Positions 20,711 through 30,108 of a stretch of DNA of 64,000 bases are shown piece after piece (the stretch's first letter is position 1; every line of letters begins with the position of its first letter). Source of the DNA: WTGA01 sp965231865 (lineage in GTDB: Bacteria; Pseudomonadota; Gammaproteobacteria; Arenicellales; Poriferihabitantaceae); NCBI GenBank assembly GCA_965231865.1, contig CBDDOJ010000002.1, forward strand, positions 1,178,001 to 1,242,000. The letters are read 5' to 3'. The notes below the pieces were generated by a model. It was not told where the DNA came from. It saw nothing but the letters and a program-made list of their open reading frames with translations, and ran no database searches. The translations under genes were made by a program, and so were the position numbers.

Positions 20711-21676
20711 TCAGTCCAGGTCTTTCAGGAACCTGTCCGCATCCAGGGCGGCCATGCACCCCGTGCCTGCCGACGTCACCGCCTGGCGGTAGACATGGTC
20801 CATGACATCCCCGGCGGCAAACACTCCCTCAATGCTGGTCATGGTGGCGTTGCCGGCAAGTCCGCTTTTGCAGACGATGTAGTTGCCCTGCATCTCCAGT
20901 TGTCCGGTAAACAGGCTGGTATTCGGGGTATGGCCGATGGCAATGAAAACCCCCATCAAATCCATGTCCCGGGTCTCTTTTGTTCTGGCATGCCGTATCC
21001 GCATTCCGGTCACGCCGGTATCATCGCCCAGGACTTCATCCAGCACGTGGTCCCACTCAATGAAAATGTTGCCGTTGTTTTCATGGCTCCTGGCCATCAG
21101 CTGGTCAACGAGGATGGCTTCGGCACGCAATTCGTCACGGCGATGAACCAGGGTCACGGAGGAGGCGATATTGGACAGGTACAGCGCCTCTTCCACGGCG
21201 GTATTGCCGCCACCGATGACGGCCACATCCTGGTTTTTGTAGAAAAACCCGTCACAGGTGGCGCATGCGGAAACCCCCTTCCCCTTGAAGGCTTCTTCAG
21301 ATTCCAGGCCCATGTATTTGGCCGAGGCACCCGTTGCAATGATCAGCGCGTCGCAGCTGTAGATACCCGAGTCGCCGCACAGCTGGAATGGCCGGTCCGA
21401 CAACGATGCGGTATGGATGTGGTCAAAGATGATCTCGGTATTGAATCGCTGGGCGTGCCGCTGCATCCGGGTCATCAGCTCCGGGCCCTGGACCCCGGCA
21501 TCGTCTCCGGGCCAGTTGTCCACATCGGTGGTGGTTGTCAGCTGCCCCCCCTGTTCCAATCCGGTGATCAGCACCGGGTTTCGATTGGCTCTGGCGGCAT
21601 AGACCGCAGCGGTATACCCGGCCGGTCCGGACCCGAGTATCAGAAGAGGGCAATGTTTGACGTCCGGCACGATCAC
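20711..21676 (-). CDS. trxB: Thioredoxin reductase
   Basis: 321 aa, standard bacterial size. FAD motif LILGSGPAGYTAAVYAARA at the N-terminus, redox pair C138-A-T-C141 in ACATCDGFF, NADPH motif VAVIGGGNTAVEEA and the closing FAD motif GVFAAGDVMD. It reduces thioredoxin with NADPH. Located directly upstream of smr and 86 bp downstream of sat on the same strand, so partial co-transcription is possible. Confidence 0.96.
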   Translation of the reverse strand: MIVPDVKHCPLLILGSGPAGYTAAVYAARANRNPVLITGLEQGGQLTTTTDVDNWPGDDAGVQGPELMTRMQRHAQRFNTEIIFDHIHTASLSDRPFQLCGDSGIYSCDALIIATGASAKYMGLESEEAFKGKGVSACATCDGFFYKNQDVAVIGGGNTAVEEALYLSNIASSVTLVHRRDELRAEAILVDQLMARSHENNGNIFIEWDHVLDEVLGDDTGVTGMRIRHARTKETRDMDLMGVFIAIGHTPNTSLFTGQLEMQGNYIVCKSGLAGNATMTSIEGVFAAGDVMDHVYRQAVTSAGTGCMAALDADRFLKDLD

Positions 21677-21762
21677 TCCTGGAGCTAGAGAAGGTTGTTA
21701 CACACCAATCCCGGGGATTCTACCACTGAAACGGGGGGCAGGAGAAAGGATGGAATCCGTGG

Positions 21763-22944
21763 CTATTCCGACTGGTAATACTGCATCAGTATGCTGGCAA
21801 CTTCCGGCCTGGAGAACTCGGGTGGGGGCGCAATGCCCTGGGACAGCATTTCCCGGACCCGGGTACCCGAAAGCAAAACGAAATCCTCCAGGGTGTGGTC
21901 CGGCGCTTCCCTCATCATGACAACCCTGTCCAGTTTCCTGGAATAGGCAGTGTGGTCGGCATTGAAGATCTCGATTTCAAGTTCGCCCTTTGGGATGTCC
22001 TCGAAAATGGTCTGGGAATCGAAGGCACCGTAATAGTCGCCGACCCCTGCGTGGTCCCGGCCAATGATGAAATGGGTGGCGCCCATGTTCTGTCTGAAAA
22101 TGGCATGCAATACGGTTTCCCTGGGTCCTGCGTACAGCATGTCAAATCCGTATCCCGCGATCATCATGGTCTTTTCCGGAAAATACAATTCCACCATTTT
22201 CCGGATGGCTGCATCGCGGATTTCTGCGGGAATGTCCCCGGGCTTCAGCTTCCCCAGCAACATATGGATCACACAGCCGTCTGCCCCCACTCGTTCCATG
22301 GCAATCCGGCACAATTCTTCGTGGGCCCGATGCATCGGGTTTCGAGTCTGGAAAGCAACGGTTTTTTCCCAGCCATGGTCCCGGATGTCGTTCCGAATTT
22401 CCATGGCGGTACGGAATGTTCCGCTGTATTCGGAGGCGAAGTAGCTGTAATTCAGGACCTGTATGGGACCGGAAAGCACGGTCTGTCCCTGGTCCATGAA
22501 TTCCGCAACGCCGGGATGCCCGGAGTCGGTTGTCCGGTATACGTTCTCGCAGATTTCCAGCATTTCAGCGTCTGACAGGTGTTCCACCGCTTCGATGTCC
22601 ATGATCGCCAACACCGGATTTCCCTGCAGATTGGGGTCCCTGAGCACTACCCGCTGTTGCGTTTCCACCCGCCCTGGATTTTTGACCAGGCACAGTACCG
22701 GGACGGGCCACAACAACCCATCCCGGGTATGCATGGTTCTGGCGACATTCAGGGCGTCGGACTTGTCCATGAACCCGGAAAGCGGGGTGAAATAGCCTGC
22801 ACCGAGCATGACCGCATTCGCCGCCCCGGCAGAGTTCAGGAGAACGGATTCCAGGTCCTGTGCTTGTGAGTACAGTTTTTTCCGCAATGCCGCATCCCCC
22901 ACGGACAAGGGGGTGAGCACGTCGCTTCCATGGGGGCGAATCAT
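21763..22944 (-). CDS. sat: Sulfate adenylyltransferase (ATP sulfurylase)
   Basis: 393 aa single-chain ATP sulfurylase of the dissimilatory Sat/MET3 type, not CysDN. The nucleotide motifs QTRNPMHRAHEEL (QxRNPxHxxH) and IIGRDHAGVGDYYG are intact. In sulfur oxidisers it converts APS and pyrophosphate to ATP and sulfate, completing the pathway begun by AprBA. It is not next to aprBA (11.6 kb away) but lies directly after the DAHP synthase gene, with a four-base ATGA overlap. Confidence 0.95.
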   Translation of the reverse strand: MIRPHGSDVLTPLSVGDAALRKKLYSQAQDLESVLLNSAGAANAVMLGAGYFTPLSGFMDKSDALNVARTMHTRDGLLWPVPVLCLVKNPGRVETQQRVVLRDPNLQGNPVLAIMDIEAVEHLSDAEMLEICENVYRTTDSGHPGVAEFMDQGQTVLSGPIQVLNYSYFASEYSGTFRTAMEIRNDIRDHGWEKTVAFQTRNPMHRAHEELCRIAMERVGADGCVIHMLLGKLKPGDIPAEIRDAAIRKMVELYFPEKTMMIAGYGFDMLYAGPRETVLHAIFRQNMGATHFIIGRDHAGVGDYYGAFDSQTIFEDIPKGELEIEIFNADHTAYSRKLDRVVMMREAPDHTLEDFVLLSGTRVREMLSQGIAPPPEFSRPEVASILMQYYQSE

Positions 22945-24062
22945 GACGGGGAACCGGCGTACCGTCGCTGGCGAACGGCAGCAGCCAGCTGGTCGAGAAT
23001 GCCGGCGGTGTCATCCAGATCGATACAGGCATCGGTGATGCTCTGGCCATAGGTCCGAGCTTTCCCATCGACGACATCCTGCCGGCCTGCGACCAGGTGG
23101 CTTTCGATCATCGCCCCCATGATCCGCTGATCCCCGGACGAAATCTGTTCCGCCACATCCGCGGCTACCCGGATCTGGTTTTTCGGGATTTTCCGGCTGT
23201 TGGCGTGGCTGAAATCGATCATGACCTGGGGGGGCAATGCCGATGACAGGAGTTTCTCGCAGGCTTCGTTGACATTCTCAGCATCATAGTTCGGCTCTTT
23301 CCCGCCTCGCAGGATAATATGGCAATCGGTATTCCCGGTGGTGCTGAAAATCGCTGAATGGCCTTTTTTGGTCAGGGAGAGAAAGTGGTGTGGTCTGGCG
23401 GCGGCACTGACCCCATCCACGGCGATGTCAAGGTTGCCATTGGTTCCGTTTTTCAGTCCGACCGGGCAGGACAGGCCCGAACTCAATTCCCGGTGTACCT
23501 GGCTTTCGGTGGTTCGGGCGCCGATGGCTCCCCATGAAATCAGGTCTGCAACGTACTGCGGTGTAATGATATCGAGATATTCGGTGCCCGCCGGGATGCC
23601 CAGGTTGTTCAGGTCAATCAGCAGTTTTCGGGCCGTGCGCAGCCCCTTGTTGATGTCGAACGTGTCGTTCAGGTCCGGATCGTTGATCAGTCCTTTCCAG
23701 CCAACGGTGGTGCGGGGTTTTTCAAAGTAAACCCGCATGACAATCAGCAGATCCTTATGATGCTGTTCCCTCAATGGTTTCAGGCGTTGCGCGTATTCGA
23801 TGGCCGCATCAATGTCATGGATGGAGCAGGGTCCGCTCACCACCAGCAACCGGTCATCCCGGCCGCGCAGGATTTCGTGGATGGCCTTTCGGGCATGGAC
23901 CACGGTTTTTGCCGCGTTTTCATTTACCGGCAATTCAAGCGTGATTTCACTGGGATTGATCACGTGGTCGATGCGGGCTATCCGCAGGTCGTCGGTTGTT
24001 GTTGTCACAGGGGTCCCTTGAATAAAAATCGAAGGACGGAATTGTACTTTCATCCCCCCCAA
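22941..24062 (-). CDS. 3-deoxy-7-phosphoheptulonate (DAHP) synthase, class I AroFGH type
   Basis: 373 aa first enzyme of the shikimate pathway (PEP plus erythrose 4-phosphate). Clear family segments: RLLVVSGPCSIHD, MRVYFEKPRTTVGWKGLIND, GARTTESQVHRE, LKNGTNG, IDFSHANS. The N-terminal extension corresponds to the allosteric arm of AroF/G/H; which amino acid inhibits it cannot be told here. Start could also be the ATG nine bases downstream. Linked to sat by a 4-bp overlap, an unusual pairing of aromatic biosynthesis with sulfur energy metabolism. Divergent from rpmF. Confidence 0.93.
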   Translation of the reverse strand: MGGMKVQFRPSIFIQGTPVTTTTDDLRIARIDHVINPSEITLELPVNENAAKTVVHARKAIHEILRGRDDRLLVVSGPCSIHDIDAAIEYAQRLKPLREQHHKDLLIVMRVYFEKPRTTVGWKGLINDPDLNDTFDINKGLRTARKLLIDLNNLGIPAGTEYLDIITPQYVADLISWGAIGARTTESQVHRELSSGLSCPVGLKNGTNGNLDIAVDGVSAAARPHHFLSLTKKGHSAIFSTTGNTDCHIILRGGKEPNYDAENVNEACEKLLSSALPPQVMIDFSHANSRKIPKNQIRVAADVAEQISSGDQRIMGAMIESHLVAGRQDVVDGKARTYGQSITDACIDLDDTAGILDQLAAAVRQRRYAGSPS

Positions 24063-24134
24063 GTGTTAAGCGGATATTGGAAATATTCCGCCGGATTTAC
24101 ACGATTATGAACCAATCAACTGTTTTAGGTGGTT

Positions 24135-24163
24135 TTGACCTGCTTCTTCGAAATGACTATAAT
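24135..24163 (+). promoter_or_regulatory. Sigma-70 promoter of rpmF
   Basis: TTGACC at 24135-24140 and a perfect TATAAT at 24158-24163, separated by 17 bp; it lies about 150 bp before the rpmF start and faces it. Two strong boxes at ideal spacing suit a highly expressed ribosomal protein gene and the downstream lipid cluster. Confidence 0.75.
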
Positions 24164-24311
24164 CCGTCCCCCCCGCGTAGCTCAACCACAATCGCGGTGG
24201 TGTATCGAAAACCCGTCAGATTCCGGAATCACCTGGAAGGTTCCGGCATCCAGTAATCCGATACCCCAATATATCCCGTGCAATAAAGATCAAACAGTAT
24301 TTGAGGTTATC

Positions 24312-24497
24312 ATGGCAGTACAGCAAAATCGGAAAACTCCCTCGAAAAGGGGAATGCGCCGGTCTCACGACCGACTCAAGAAGGCAGCATTATCCAATGA
24401 CCCCCTGACCGGTGAGCTTCACAGGCGCCACCACATCACCGCGGATGGCTACTACCGCGGCAAGAAGGTTGTTTCAGTCTACGAGCCCGAAGAATAA
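24312..24497 (+). CDS. rpmF: 50S ribosomal protein L32
   Basis: 61 aa. MAVQQNRKTPSKRGMRRSHD is the canonical L32 N-terminus, and HRRHHITADGYYRG the C-terminal half. ATG 24312 follows TGAGG. This variant lacks the zinc-binding Cys pairs, so it is the C-minus form. yceD (DUF177), the usual upstream partner, is absent; rpmF here follows the divergent DAHP synthase gene directly. Confidence 0.95.
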   Translation: MAVQQNRKTPSKRGMRRSHDRLKKAALSNDPLTGELHRRHHITADGYYRGKKVVSVYEPEE

Positions 24498-24623
24498 AGC
24501 CCGGGCCAAATGGAAATGAACCCGGTGGTTATGTAAGGGTTCTCCCGGCATTGCCTGTTCGTGCCCCGTTGCCGATGGCCGGGGAGTGGTGCGGTTTGCC
24601 TGGCCACAGGGAAGCGAAAAAAT

Positions 24624-24665
24624 GGCAGTTCTGACTGCCCTTGTATAATTTGGTAAGATACTCCA
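24624..24665 (+). promoter_or_regulatory. Candidate promoter with palindrome upstream of plsX
   Basis: A palindrome GGCAGT-N4-ACTGCC (24624-24639) sits just before a perfect TATAAT (24644-24649). No canonical -35 is present, suggesting an activator- or repressor-controlled promoter. The stretch from CTTGTATAAT through ACTCC is nearly repeated upstream of fabF at 28771-28793. Confidence 0.5.
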
Positions 24666-24739
24666 AAGTGCAGGGCCATCCCGGCCTGACAGTGTTTTAG
24701 CAGGGTTTTGTCGCGAGCCAGACTTTTATCGACACATCA

Positions 24740-25762
24740 ATGACCAAGATTTCCATAGATGCCATGGGGGGTGACCACGGCCTGGGTACCACGGTGCCGG
24801 CCGCGATAGAGTACCTGCAGCGGCAGCCGGATGATGAGATTGTTCTGGTGGGTGATGAGAAGGAAATCAGTTCCTCCATAAAGAATGCCGGCAAGATGTC
24901 CATGGACCGGCTGTCTATCCGACATGCCGCCGAAGTGGTGACCATGGATGACAGCCCGGCCTATGCCCTGCGCAAGATCAAGGATTCATCCATGCGGGTG
25001 GCGATTAACCTGGTAAAGGAAGGATTCACCCATGCCTGCGTCAGCGCAGGCAATACCGGTGCCTTGATGGCAACGGCGAGATTCGTGTTGCGAACCATAC
25101 CGGGCATTGACCGGCCGGCGATCTGCGCTGCGTTGCCACGACTCAATGGCCATACCTATATGCTGGATTTGGGGGCCAATGTGGATGTACGGCCGGAAAT
25201 CCTTCTTCAGTTTGGCCTGATGGGTTCGCAAATGGTGGGTTGCCTGGACGGGAAAAGCAACCCGACGGTGGCGTTGCTGAATATCGGCGTAGAAGAAATG
25301 AAGGGCAACGATTCCATCAAGGCCACGGCAGAATTGTTCAAATCCAGTCGATTGAATTATACCGGGTTTATCGAGGCGGATGAAATCTATCTCGGTGCGA
25401 CCGATCTGATCGTCTGTGACGGCATACTCGGGAATATCGCCCTAAAGGCTTCCGAAGGGGTTGCACAGATGATTATGGGTGTGCTGAAGGAGGAGTTCAG
25501 GCAGAATGCCATCACGAAATTGCGTGGAACCGTGGCCAGGCCGGTGCTGAATTCCTTTCGCAGGCGTCTTGACCACCGGCGATTCAACGGCGCCAGTCTG
25601 TTGGGGTTGCAGGGGACGGTGATCAAGTCTCATGGCGGAACGGACCCGATCGGATTCATGCATGCCATTGAGGTCGCTGCCGAAGAAGCACGCAATGACC
25701 TGGTGAACCGGATACAGGGGGCACTGACCAGCCATCCTCTCGCCGCCGGGGCGGTTGGATGA
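24740..25762 (+). CDS. plsX: Phosphate acyltransferase PlsX
   Basis: 340 aa. Starts TKISIDAMGGDHG, the invariant PlsX N-terminus, and has CVSAGNTGALMA and LDLGANVDVRPE. It makes acyl-phosphate from acyl-ACP for PlsY in phosphatidic acid synthesis; peripheral on the inner membrane. Its stop overlaps the fabH start by four bases, so the two are coupled. A 243-bp gap with its own promoter candidate separates it from rpmF. Confidence 0.96.
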   Translation: MTKISIDAMGGDHGLGTTVPAAIEYLQRQPDDEIVLVGDEKEISSSIKNAGKMSMDRLSIRHAAEVVTMDDSPAYALRKIKDSSMRVAINLVKEGFTHACVSAGNTGALMATARFVLRTIPGIDRPAICAALPRLNGHTYMLDLGANVDVRPEILLQFGLMGSQMVGCLDGKSNPTVALLNIGVEEMKGNDSIKATAELFKSSRLNYTGFIEADEIYLGATDLIVCDGILGNIALKASEGVAQMIMGVLKEEFRQNAITKLRGTVARPVLNSFRRRLDHRRFNGASLLGLQGTVIKSHGGTDPIGFMHAIEVAAEEARNDLVNRIQGALTSHPLAAGAVG

Positions 25763-26727
25763 TCTATTCCCGCATCCTCGGTACCGGCAGCTATCTCCCG
25801 GAGAAGGTGGTGACCAATGCGGATCTTGAGGAAATGGTGGATACCAATGACGAATGGATCCATGCCCGGAGCGGAATCCGTGAACGGCGCGTTGCCGGAG
25901 AGGACGAGTTTACCTGTGACCTGGCGGTGCACGCAGCCGACAATGCCATTCAGGCAGCGGGTATCCAGAATACGGAGATTGATCTCATCATCGTTGCGAC
26001 CACGACTGCAGATCAGGTATTTCCGAGCACGGCCTGCCTGGTCCAGCAGCGTCTGGGGGTCTCCGGTTCGCCGGCATTCGACGTTCAGGCGGTTTGTGCG
26101 GGATTCCTGTTTGCCATGGATATTGCCGACAAGTTCATCAAATCAGGCAGTGCACGGACCGCGCTGGTGATCGGCGCGGAGACATTTTCACGAATTATCG
26201 ACTGGACAGACCGGCGGACCTGCGTGCTGTTCGGCGATGGCGCCGGCGCGGTGATCCTGGGAGCGAGCCGTGAACCCGGAATACTGTCCACTCATCTGCA
26301 CAGTGATGGAAAATACAAGGACCTGCTGTGTGTTCCAACGGGGGTTTCCCGGAACTATGAACGGGTCAAGGCGGGAACGGCCTATACCACCATGAAGGGG
26401 GGTGAGGTATTCAGGTGGGCGGTCACAGCGATGAGCGACATCATTGAAGAGACCCTGGAGGCCAATCATTTTGACCGGAACGACCTGGATTGGCTGGTTC
26501 CGCATCAGGCGAATATACGGATCATTAACGCCGTGGGCCGAAGAGCCGGGATTCCGCCGGAAAAGGTCATCGTGACCATAGACCGGCATGGCAATACTTC
26601 CGCCGCTTCCGTGCCTCTTGCGCTGGACGAGGCGGTACGGTCCGGGCGGGTCCAGGCGGGCCAGCATGTGTTGCTTGAAGGCTTTGGAGGGGGCTTTACC
26701 TGGGGTTCGGCCCTCATCAGGATGTGA
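25759..26727 (+). CDS. fabH: 3-oxoacyl-ACP synthase III
   Basis: 322 aa ketoacyl synthase III that starts fatty acid synthesis by condensing acetyl-CoA with malonyl-ACP. Catalytic triad visible: Cys113 in QAVCAGFLFA, His in PHQANIRI and Asn in HGNTSAASVP. Normal length. Normally followed by fabD; here fabG follows directly after 27 bp, so the malonyl-CoA:ACP transacylase must be elsewhere. Confidence 0.96.
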   Translation: MIYSRILGTGSYLPEKVVTNADLEEMVDTNDEWIHARSGIRERRVAGEDEFTCDLAVHAADNAIQAAGIQNTEIDLIIVATTTADQVFPSTACLVQQRLGVSGSPAFDVQAVCAGFLFAMDIADKFIKSGSARTALVIGAETFSRIIDWTDRRTCVLFGDGAGAVILGASREPGILSTHLHSDGKYKDLLCVPTGVSRNYERVKAGTAYTTMKGGEVFRWAVTAMSDIIEETLEANHFDRNDLDWLVPHQANIRIINAVGRRAGIPPEKVIVTIDRHGNTSAASVPLALDEAVRSGRVQAGQHVLLEGFGGGFTWGSALIRM

Positions 26728-26754
26728 GTTCTGCAACGTATCGGAAGGAACAAA

Positions 26755-27504
26755 ATGAATGACCTGCTGAAAGACCGGGTATGCCTGGTCACCGGGGCAA
26801 CCCGGGGTATCGGAAAAGCAATCGCCATCGCATTGGCCAATCAGGGAGGGGTGGTCTACGGGACCTCCACTTCCGAAGCCGGGGCCCGGGCCATACAACA
26901 CTATTTCAACGAATCCGGTGTCTCCGGGTTTGGCCGGGTATTGGATGTCACGGACTCCGAAGGCGTGACCCGGCTGGTTGCGGGCATCTCGGAAGAAAAC
27001 GGTGCGCCGCTGGTATTGGTCAACAATGCGGGGATTACCCGGGACAACCTGCTGCTGAGAATGAAGCCGTCGGAATGGGATGAACTGATGGACACCAACC
27101 TGAAATCGGCCTACCTGATGAGCAAGGCATGTTTGCGGGGCATGATGAAAGCCCGCCATGGCCGAATCATCAATACCGGATCGGTAGTGGGTGTAAAAGG
27201 AAATGCGGGGCAGACCAACTATGCAGCGGCGAAAGCGGGAATCATCGGCTTTTCGAAATCCCTGGCACAGGAGGTTGCGTCCAGAAACATTACCGTGAAT
27301 ACCATTGCCCCGGGCTTTATTGAAACGGATATGACCCGGGCCTTGAATGACGACCAGCGTCAGGTGATCCTGAACAATATCCCCATGGGGACATTGGGCA
27401 CTCCGGAGGATATCGCTTCGGCCGCTGTATTTCTCGCTTCAGGCATGGGGCGGTATGTCACCGGAACGACCCTGCATGTCAACGGTGGCCTGTATATGCA
27501 ATAA
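26755..27504 (+). CDS. fabG: 3-oxoacyl-ACP reductase
   Basis: 249 aa short-chain dehydrogenase. Cofactor motif VTGATRGIGKAIA, NNAGITRDN, catalytic Ser in INTGSVVG and YxxxK in YAAAKAGIIG; ends VNGGLYM as FabG does. It reduces 3-oxoacyl-ACP with NADPH. A weak Shine-Dalgarno precedes ATG 26755 (GGAAGGAACAAA). Separated from acpP by 458 bp, unusually far for this cluster. Confidence 0.95.
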   Translation: MNDLLKDRVCLVTGATRGIGKAIAIALANQGGVVYGTSTSEAGARAIQHYFNESGVSGFGRVLDVTDSEGVTRLVAGISEENGAPLVLVNNAGITRDNLLLRMKPSEWDELMDTNLKSAYLMSKACLRGMMKARHGRIINTGSVVGVKGNAGQTNYAAAKAGIIGFSKSLAQEVASRNITVNTIAPGFIETDMTRALNDDQRQVILNNIPMGTLGTPEDIASAAVFLASGMGRYVTGTTLHVNGGLYMQ

Positions 27505-27836
27505 GTATACGCCCATCCAACAGGGAGAGAAAACCGCCGGATAGAAATTTGACCGAACTGAATGGAATGGCCGGACCGGAAGCCTCATCGTGGGCGTCCT
27601 GCCCATCCATGGACAATCATTGGAGTGTTCTGCCCGCCCCGGTCACCACAGATTGAACGCATTGGAACCGGCTTAACCGGGGTATCGCGCAGCAGATCAT
27701 GTTCGGTTTTGTTTGTGAAGATTCCGTACAGATCAAGCAGGAGGATACACAATCCATGACCCAAACCCGGGACGTCCAGGGGTTGATCGGCGGCAAATTC
27801 AAGCTAATTTATGATGGACTTAACATGGTCTATTGT
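27505..27836 (+). other. Unassigned fabG-acpP spacer
   Basis: About 330 bp without a gene I can defend. The longest frames (about 60 codons) have no recognisable family and no good start. A decayed gene or an unseen RNA is possible. Confidence 0.3.
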
Positions 27837-27865
27837 TTAACATTCACTGATTAAAATAATATAAA
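27837..27865 (+). promoter_or_regulatory. Promoter of acpP
   Basis: TTAACA (27837-27842) and TATAAA (27860-27865) spaced by 17 bp, about 98 bp before the acpP start and within an A+T-rich stretch. This gives acpP an independent promoter, as expected for one of the most abundant proteins in the cell. Confidence 0.65.
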
Positions 27866-27962
27866 CAATCCTGAATTTCCTTTGGATATCAGTTTCTGCT
27901 GAATCGCGGTTGTGATGGGATAGAGGTTGAAATTCATTCATTACGTGGAGGCTAAGACTCGA

Positions 27963-28205
27963 ATGAGCACAATTGAAGAACGTGTAATTAAAGTTGTCGT
28001 TGGGCAGCTTGGTGTAAGTGAAGACCAAGTGACTCCGGAGGCGTTGTTTGTTGACGATCTCGGTGCTGACTCACTGGACACCGTGGAACTGGTCATGGCC
28101 TTGGAAGAGGAGTTCGATGCGGAAATCCCCGATGATGAGGCAGAAAGCATTACCAAGGTTCAGGACGCGATCAACTATATCAAATCCACCGCCTCTGACG
28201 ACTGA
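27963..28205 (+). CDS. acpP: Acyl carrier protein
   Basis: 80 aa, acidic. The phosphopantetheine attachment Ser37 lies in GADSLDTVELVMALEEEF, the universal ACP motif. ATG 27963 follows GGAGG at about 10 bp; the frame extends 12 codons upstream without family similarity. It carries growing acyl chains for FabH, FabG and FabF encoded around it. Confidence 0.97.
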   Translation: MSTIEERVIKVVVGQLGVSEDQVTPEALFVDDLGADSLDTVELVMALEEEFDAEIPDDEAESITKVQDAINYIKSTASDD

Positions 28206-28770
28206 GGGAGGATTCGGACAGGGTTGGATGAAACTCTTTCGGGTTTCCAGGAATTTCCGTCAATAAACGGGAATATGCCACGGACTGTTTTCACTGCGGA
28301 TAGCAGGTTCTTTTTTTGGGCCACACATCCATGACCGGACATGAAGTGGGCGGCAGCCTGAAGAAACCAGGCAGGCATCAGGACGTTCTGAACAGGCTCA
28401 GGGACCGGTACAGTCGGCCCGTCGTCACAAACAACGCGCATCGTGGTGAGTATGTTGAGTGCTTGATCGCGTCGGAACCCTGGATCGAGTGAAAGCCCGA
28501 CCGGAAGCTTATGTGGGAGACCGGCAGAGGCTGGGCCGGGAGTTGACAGGGCTTGAGGCAATCACTTCTTCGTGCTGCATCGCGGACCTTACGTGGGTAG
28601 TCCAGAACGCATGCCCCGAACCCGATGCGCTCAAGGCAGCCTTGAACCCGCCTAATCATGCATGGAATCCCCTTTTTCCTTCACACAGGGAGCGTATCGA
28701 CAGACTGGGCGATGCGTGGGTTTTGATAAAAGCATAGAAAAATCTCATTCTCCAAATTCAATTTTCCGTT
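28206..28770 (+). other. Unassigned acpP-fabF spacer, about 565 bp
   Basis: acpP and fabF are normally close together; here more than 560 bp separates them. Frames on both strands (plus 28459-28737, minus 28175-28561) have no recognised domains and poor starts. It may be the remains of an inserted gene. I see no RNA gene or inverted repeat strong enough to name. Confidence 0.3.
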
Positions 28771-28793
28771 CTTGTATAATCGGGAAGGACTCC
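28771..28793 (+). promoter_or_regulatory. Candidate promoter of fabF
   Basis: Perfect TATAAT at 28775-28780 inside a CTTGTATAAT-ACTCC stretch that closely resembles the one upstream of plsX. No good -35. The shared layout suggests common control of plsX and fabF. Confidence 0.45.
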
Positions 28794-28821
28794 AGTTTAT
28801 TTCAATGACCGAATAGTATTG

Positions 28822-30060
28822 ATGGCAAAACGGCGTGTAGTAGTCACAGGCATGGGGGTGATCTCCCCGATTGGCATTGGGTTGCCGGAAACATGGCAGG
28901 CCATGCTCCGTGGAAAGAATGGCATTTCCCGTATTACGCAGTTTGATGCCTCCTCCTTCCCCTGTTCCTTTGCCGGTGAAATCAGCGGGTTTGATCCGTC
29001 TGAATATTTTCCAGATAAAACAGCCCGGAAAATGGACCGGTTCATGCAGCTTGGAATGGCCTGCGGCATTGAGGCCATTGAGGATTCGGGAGTGGAGGTC
29101 GATGATGAAAATGGATGCCGGATCGGAGTCTACATCGGGTCCGGGATTGGGGGCGTCAATACGATCGAATCGACAACGATGCTCTATCAGGAGCGGGGTA
29201 GCAGAAGGATTTCACCCTTTTATATCCCCATGACCATCACCAACATGATTTCGGGAAATTTATCCATCCTGTACGGACTGAAAGGCCCCAACCTGTCGAT
29301 GGTGACCGCCTGTACGACCGGAACCCATGCAATTGGCGAAGCAGGCCGCCTGGTGGAATACGGGGATGCGGATATCATGGTCGCGGGCGGCGCTGAAGCC
29401 CCGATTTCTCCCACCTCACTGGCGGGTTTCTCCGCCGCCCGGGCCCTTAGCCGGCGCAATGATGACCCGGAAACGGCCAGTCGTCCCTGGGATACGGGGC
29501 GCGATGGGTTCGTGATGGGCGAAGGGGCCGGTATCATGGTGCTGGAAGAATACGAACATGCCAAATCGAGGGGTGCCCGGATCTATTGTGAGCTGTCGGG
29601 ATTTGGGATGAGTGGCGATGCGCACCACATCACCAGCCCGTCCCCGGGTGGAGAAGGGGCTGCGAGATGCATGGACGCTGCCTTGCACAATGCCGGGATC
29701 AGCAAGGACCGGGTGGATTATGTCAATGCCCATGGCACTTCCACCCCCCAAGGGGACATCGCTGAAACCATGGCGCTGAAACAGTCGTTTACGGACCATG
29801 CACGAAAACTTGCCATCAGCTCAAACAAGTCCATGATCGGACATTTGCTCGGTGCAGCGGGCGGGGTGGAGGCCGTCATGACCGCCATGTCCATTTTTCA
29901 CGGGGTCATCCCCCCGACAATCAACCTGGTCGAACAGGACGAGGAATGTGATCTGGATTATGTTCCCAATGAATCCAGGGACCGGAAAATTGATGTGGCG
30001 CTCAGCAATTCCTTTGGGTTTGGCGGTACCAATGGTACGTTGGTATTTGCCAGGATTTGA
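28822..30060 (+). CDS. fabF: 3-oxoacyl-ACP synthase II
   Basis: 412 aa elongating ketoacyl synthase. Catalytic Cys164 in TACTTGTHA, His in NAHGTSTPQGD and His in IGHLLGAAGGVEA form the Cys-His-His triad. ATG 28822 chosen over the TTG three bases upstream. Followed at once by mltG; pabC, usually between them, is missing. Confidence 0.96.
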   Translation: MAKRRVVVTGMGVISPIGIGLPETWQAMLRGKNGISRITQFDASSFPCSFAGEISGFDPSEYFPDKTARKMDRFMQLGMACGIEAIEDSGVEVDDENGCRIGVYIGSGIGGVNTIESTTMLYQERGSRRISPFYIPMTITNMISGNLSILYGLKGPNLSMVTACTTGTHAIGEAGRLVEYGDADIMVAGGAEAPISPTSLAGFSAARALSRRNDDPETASRPWDTGRDGFVMGEGAGIMVLEEYEHAKSRGARIYCELSGFGMSGDAHHITSPSPGGEGAARCMDAALHNAGISKDRVDYVNAHGTSTPQGDIAETMALKQSFTDHARKLAISSNKSMIGHLLGAAGGVEAVMTAMSIFHGVIPPTINLVEQDEECDLDYVPNESRDRKIDVALSNSFGFGGTNGTLVFARI

Positions 30061-30108
30061 CCGATTGCTCTATTCCGGTTTTTCGAAAAACAACCGGGGG
30101 CGTGGGCA

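Noticed and set aside
28206..28770. Hidden gene in the acpP-fabF spacer
   Set aside because: Both candidate frames lack a credible start and recognised motifs; reported only as an unassigned spacer.
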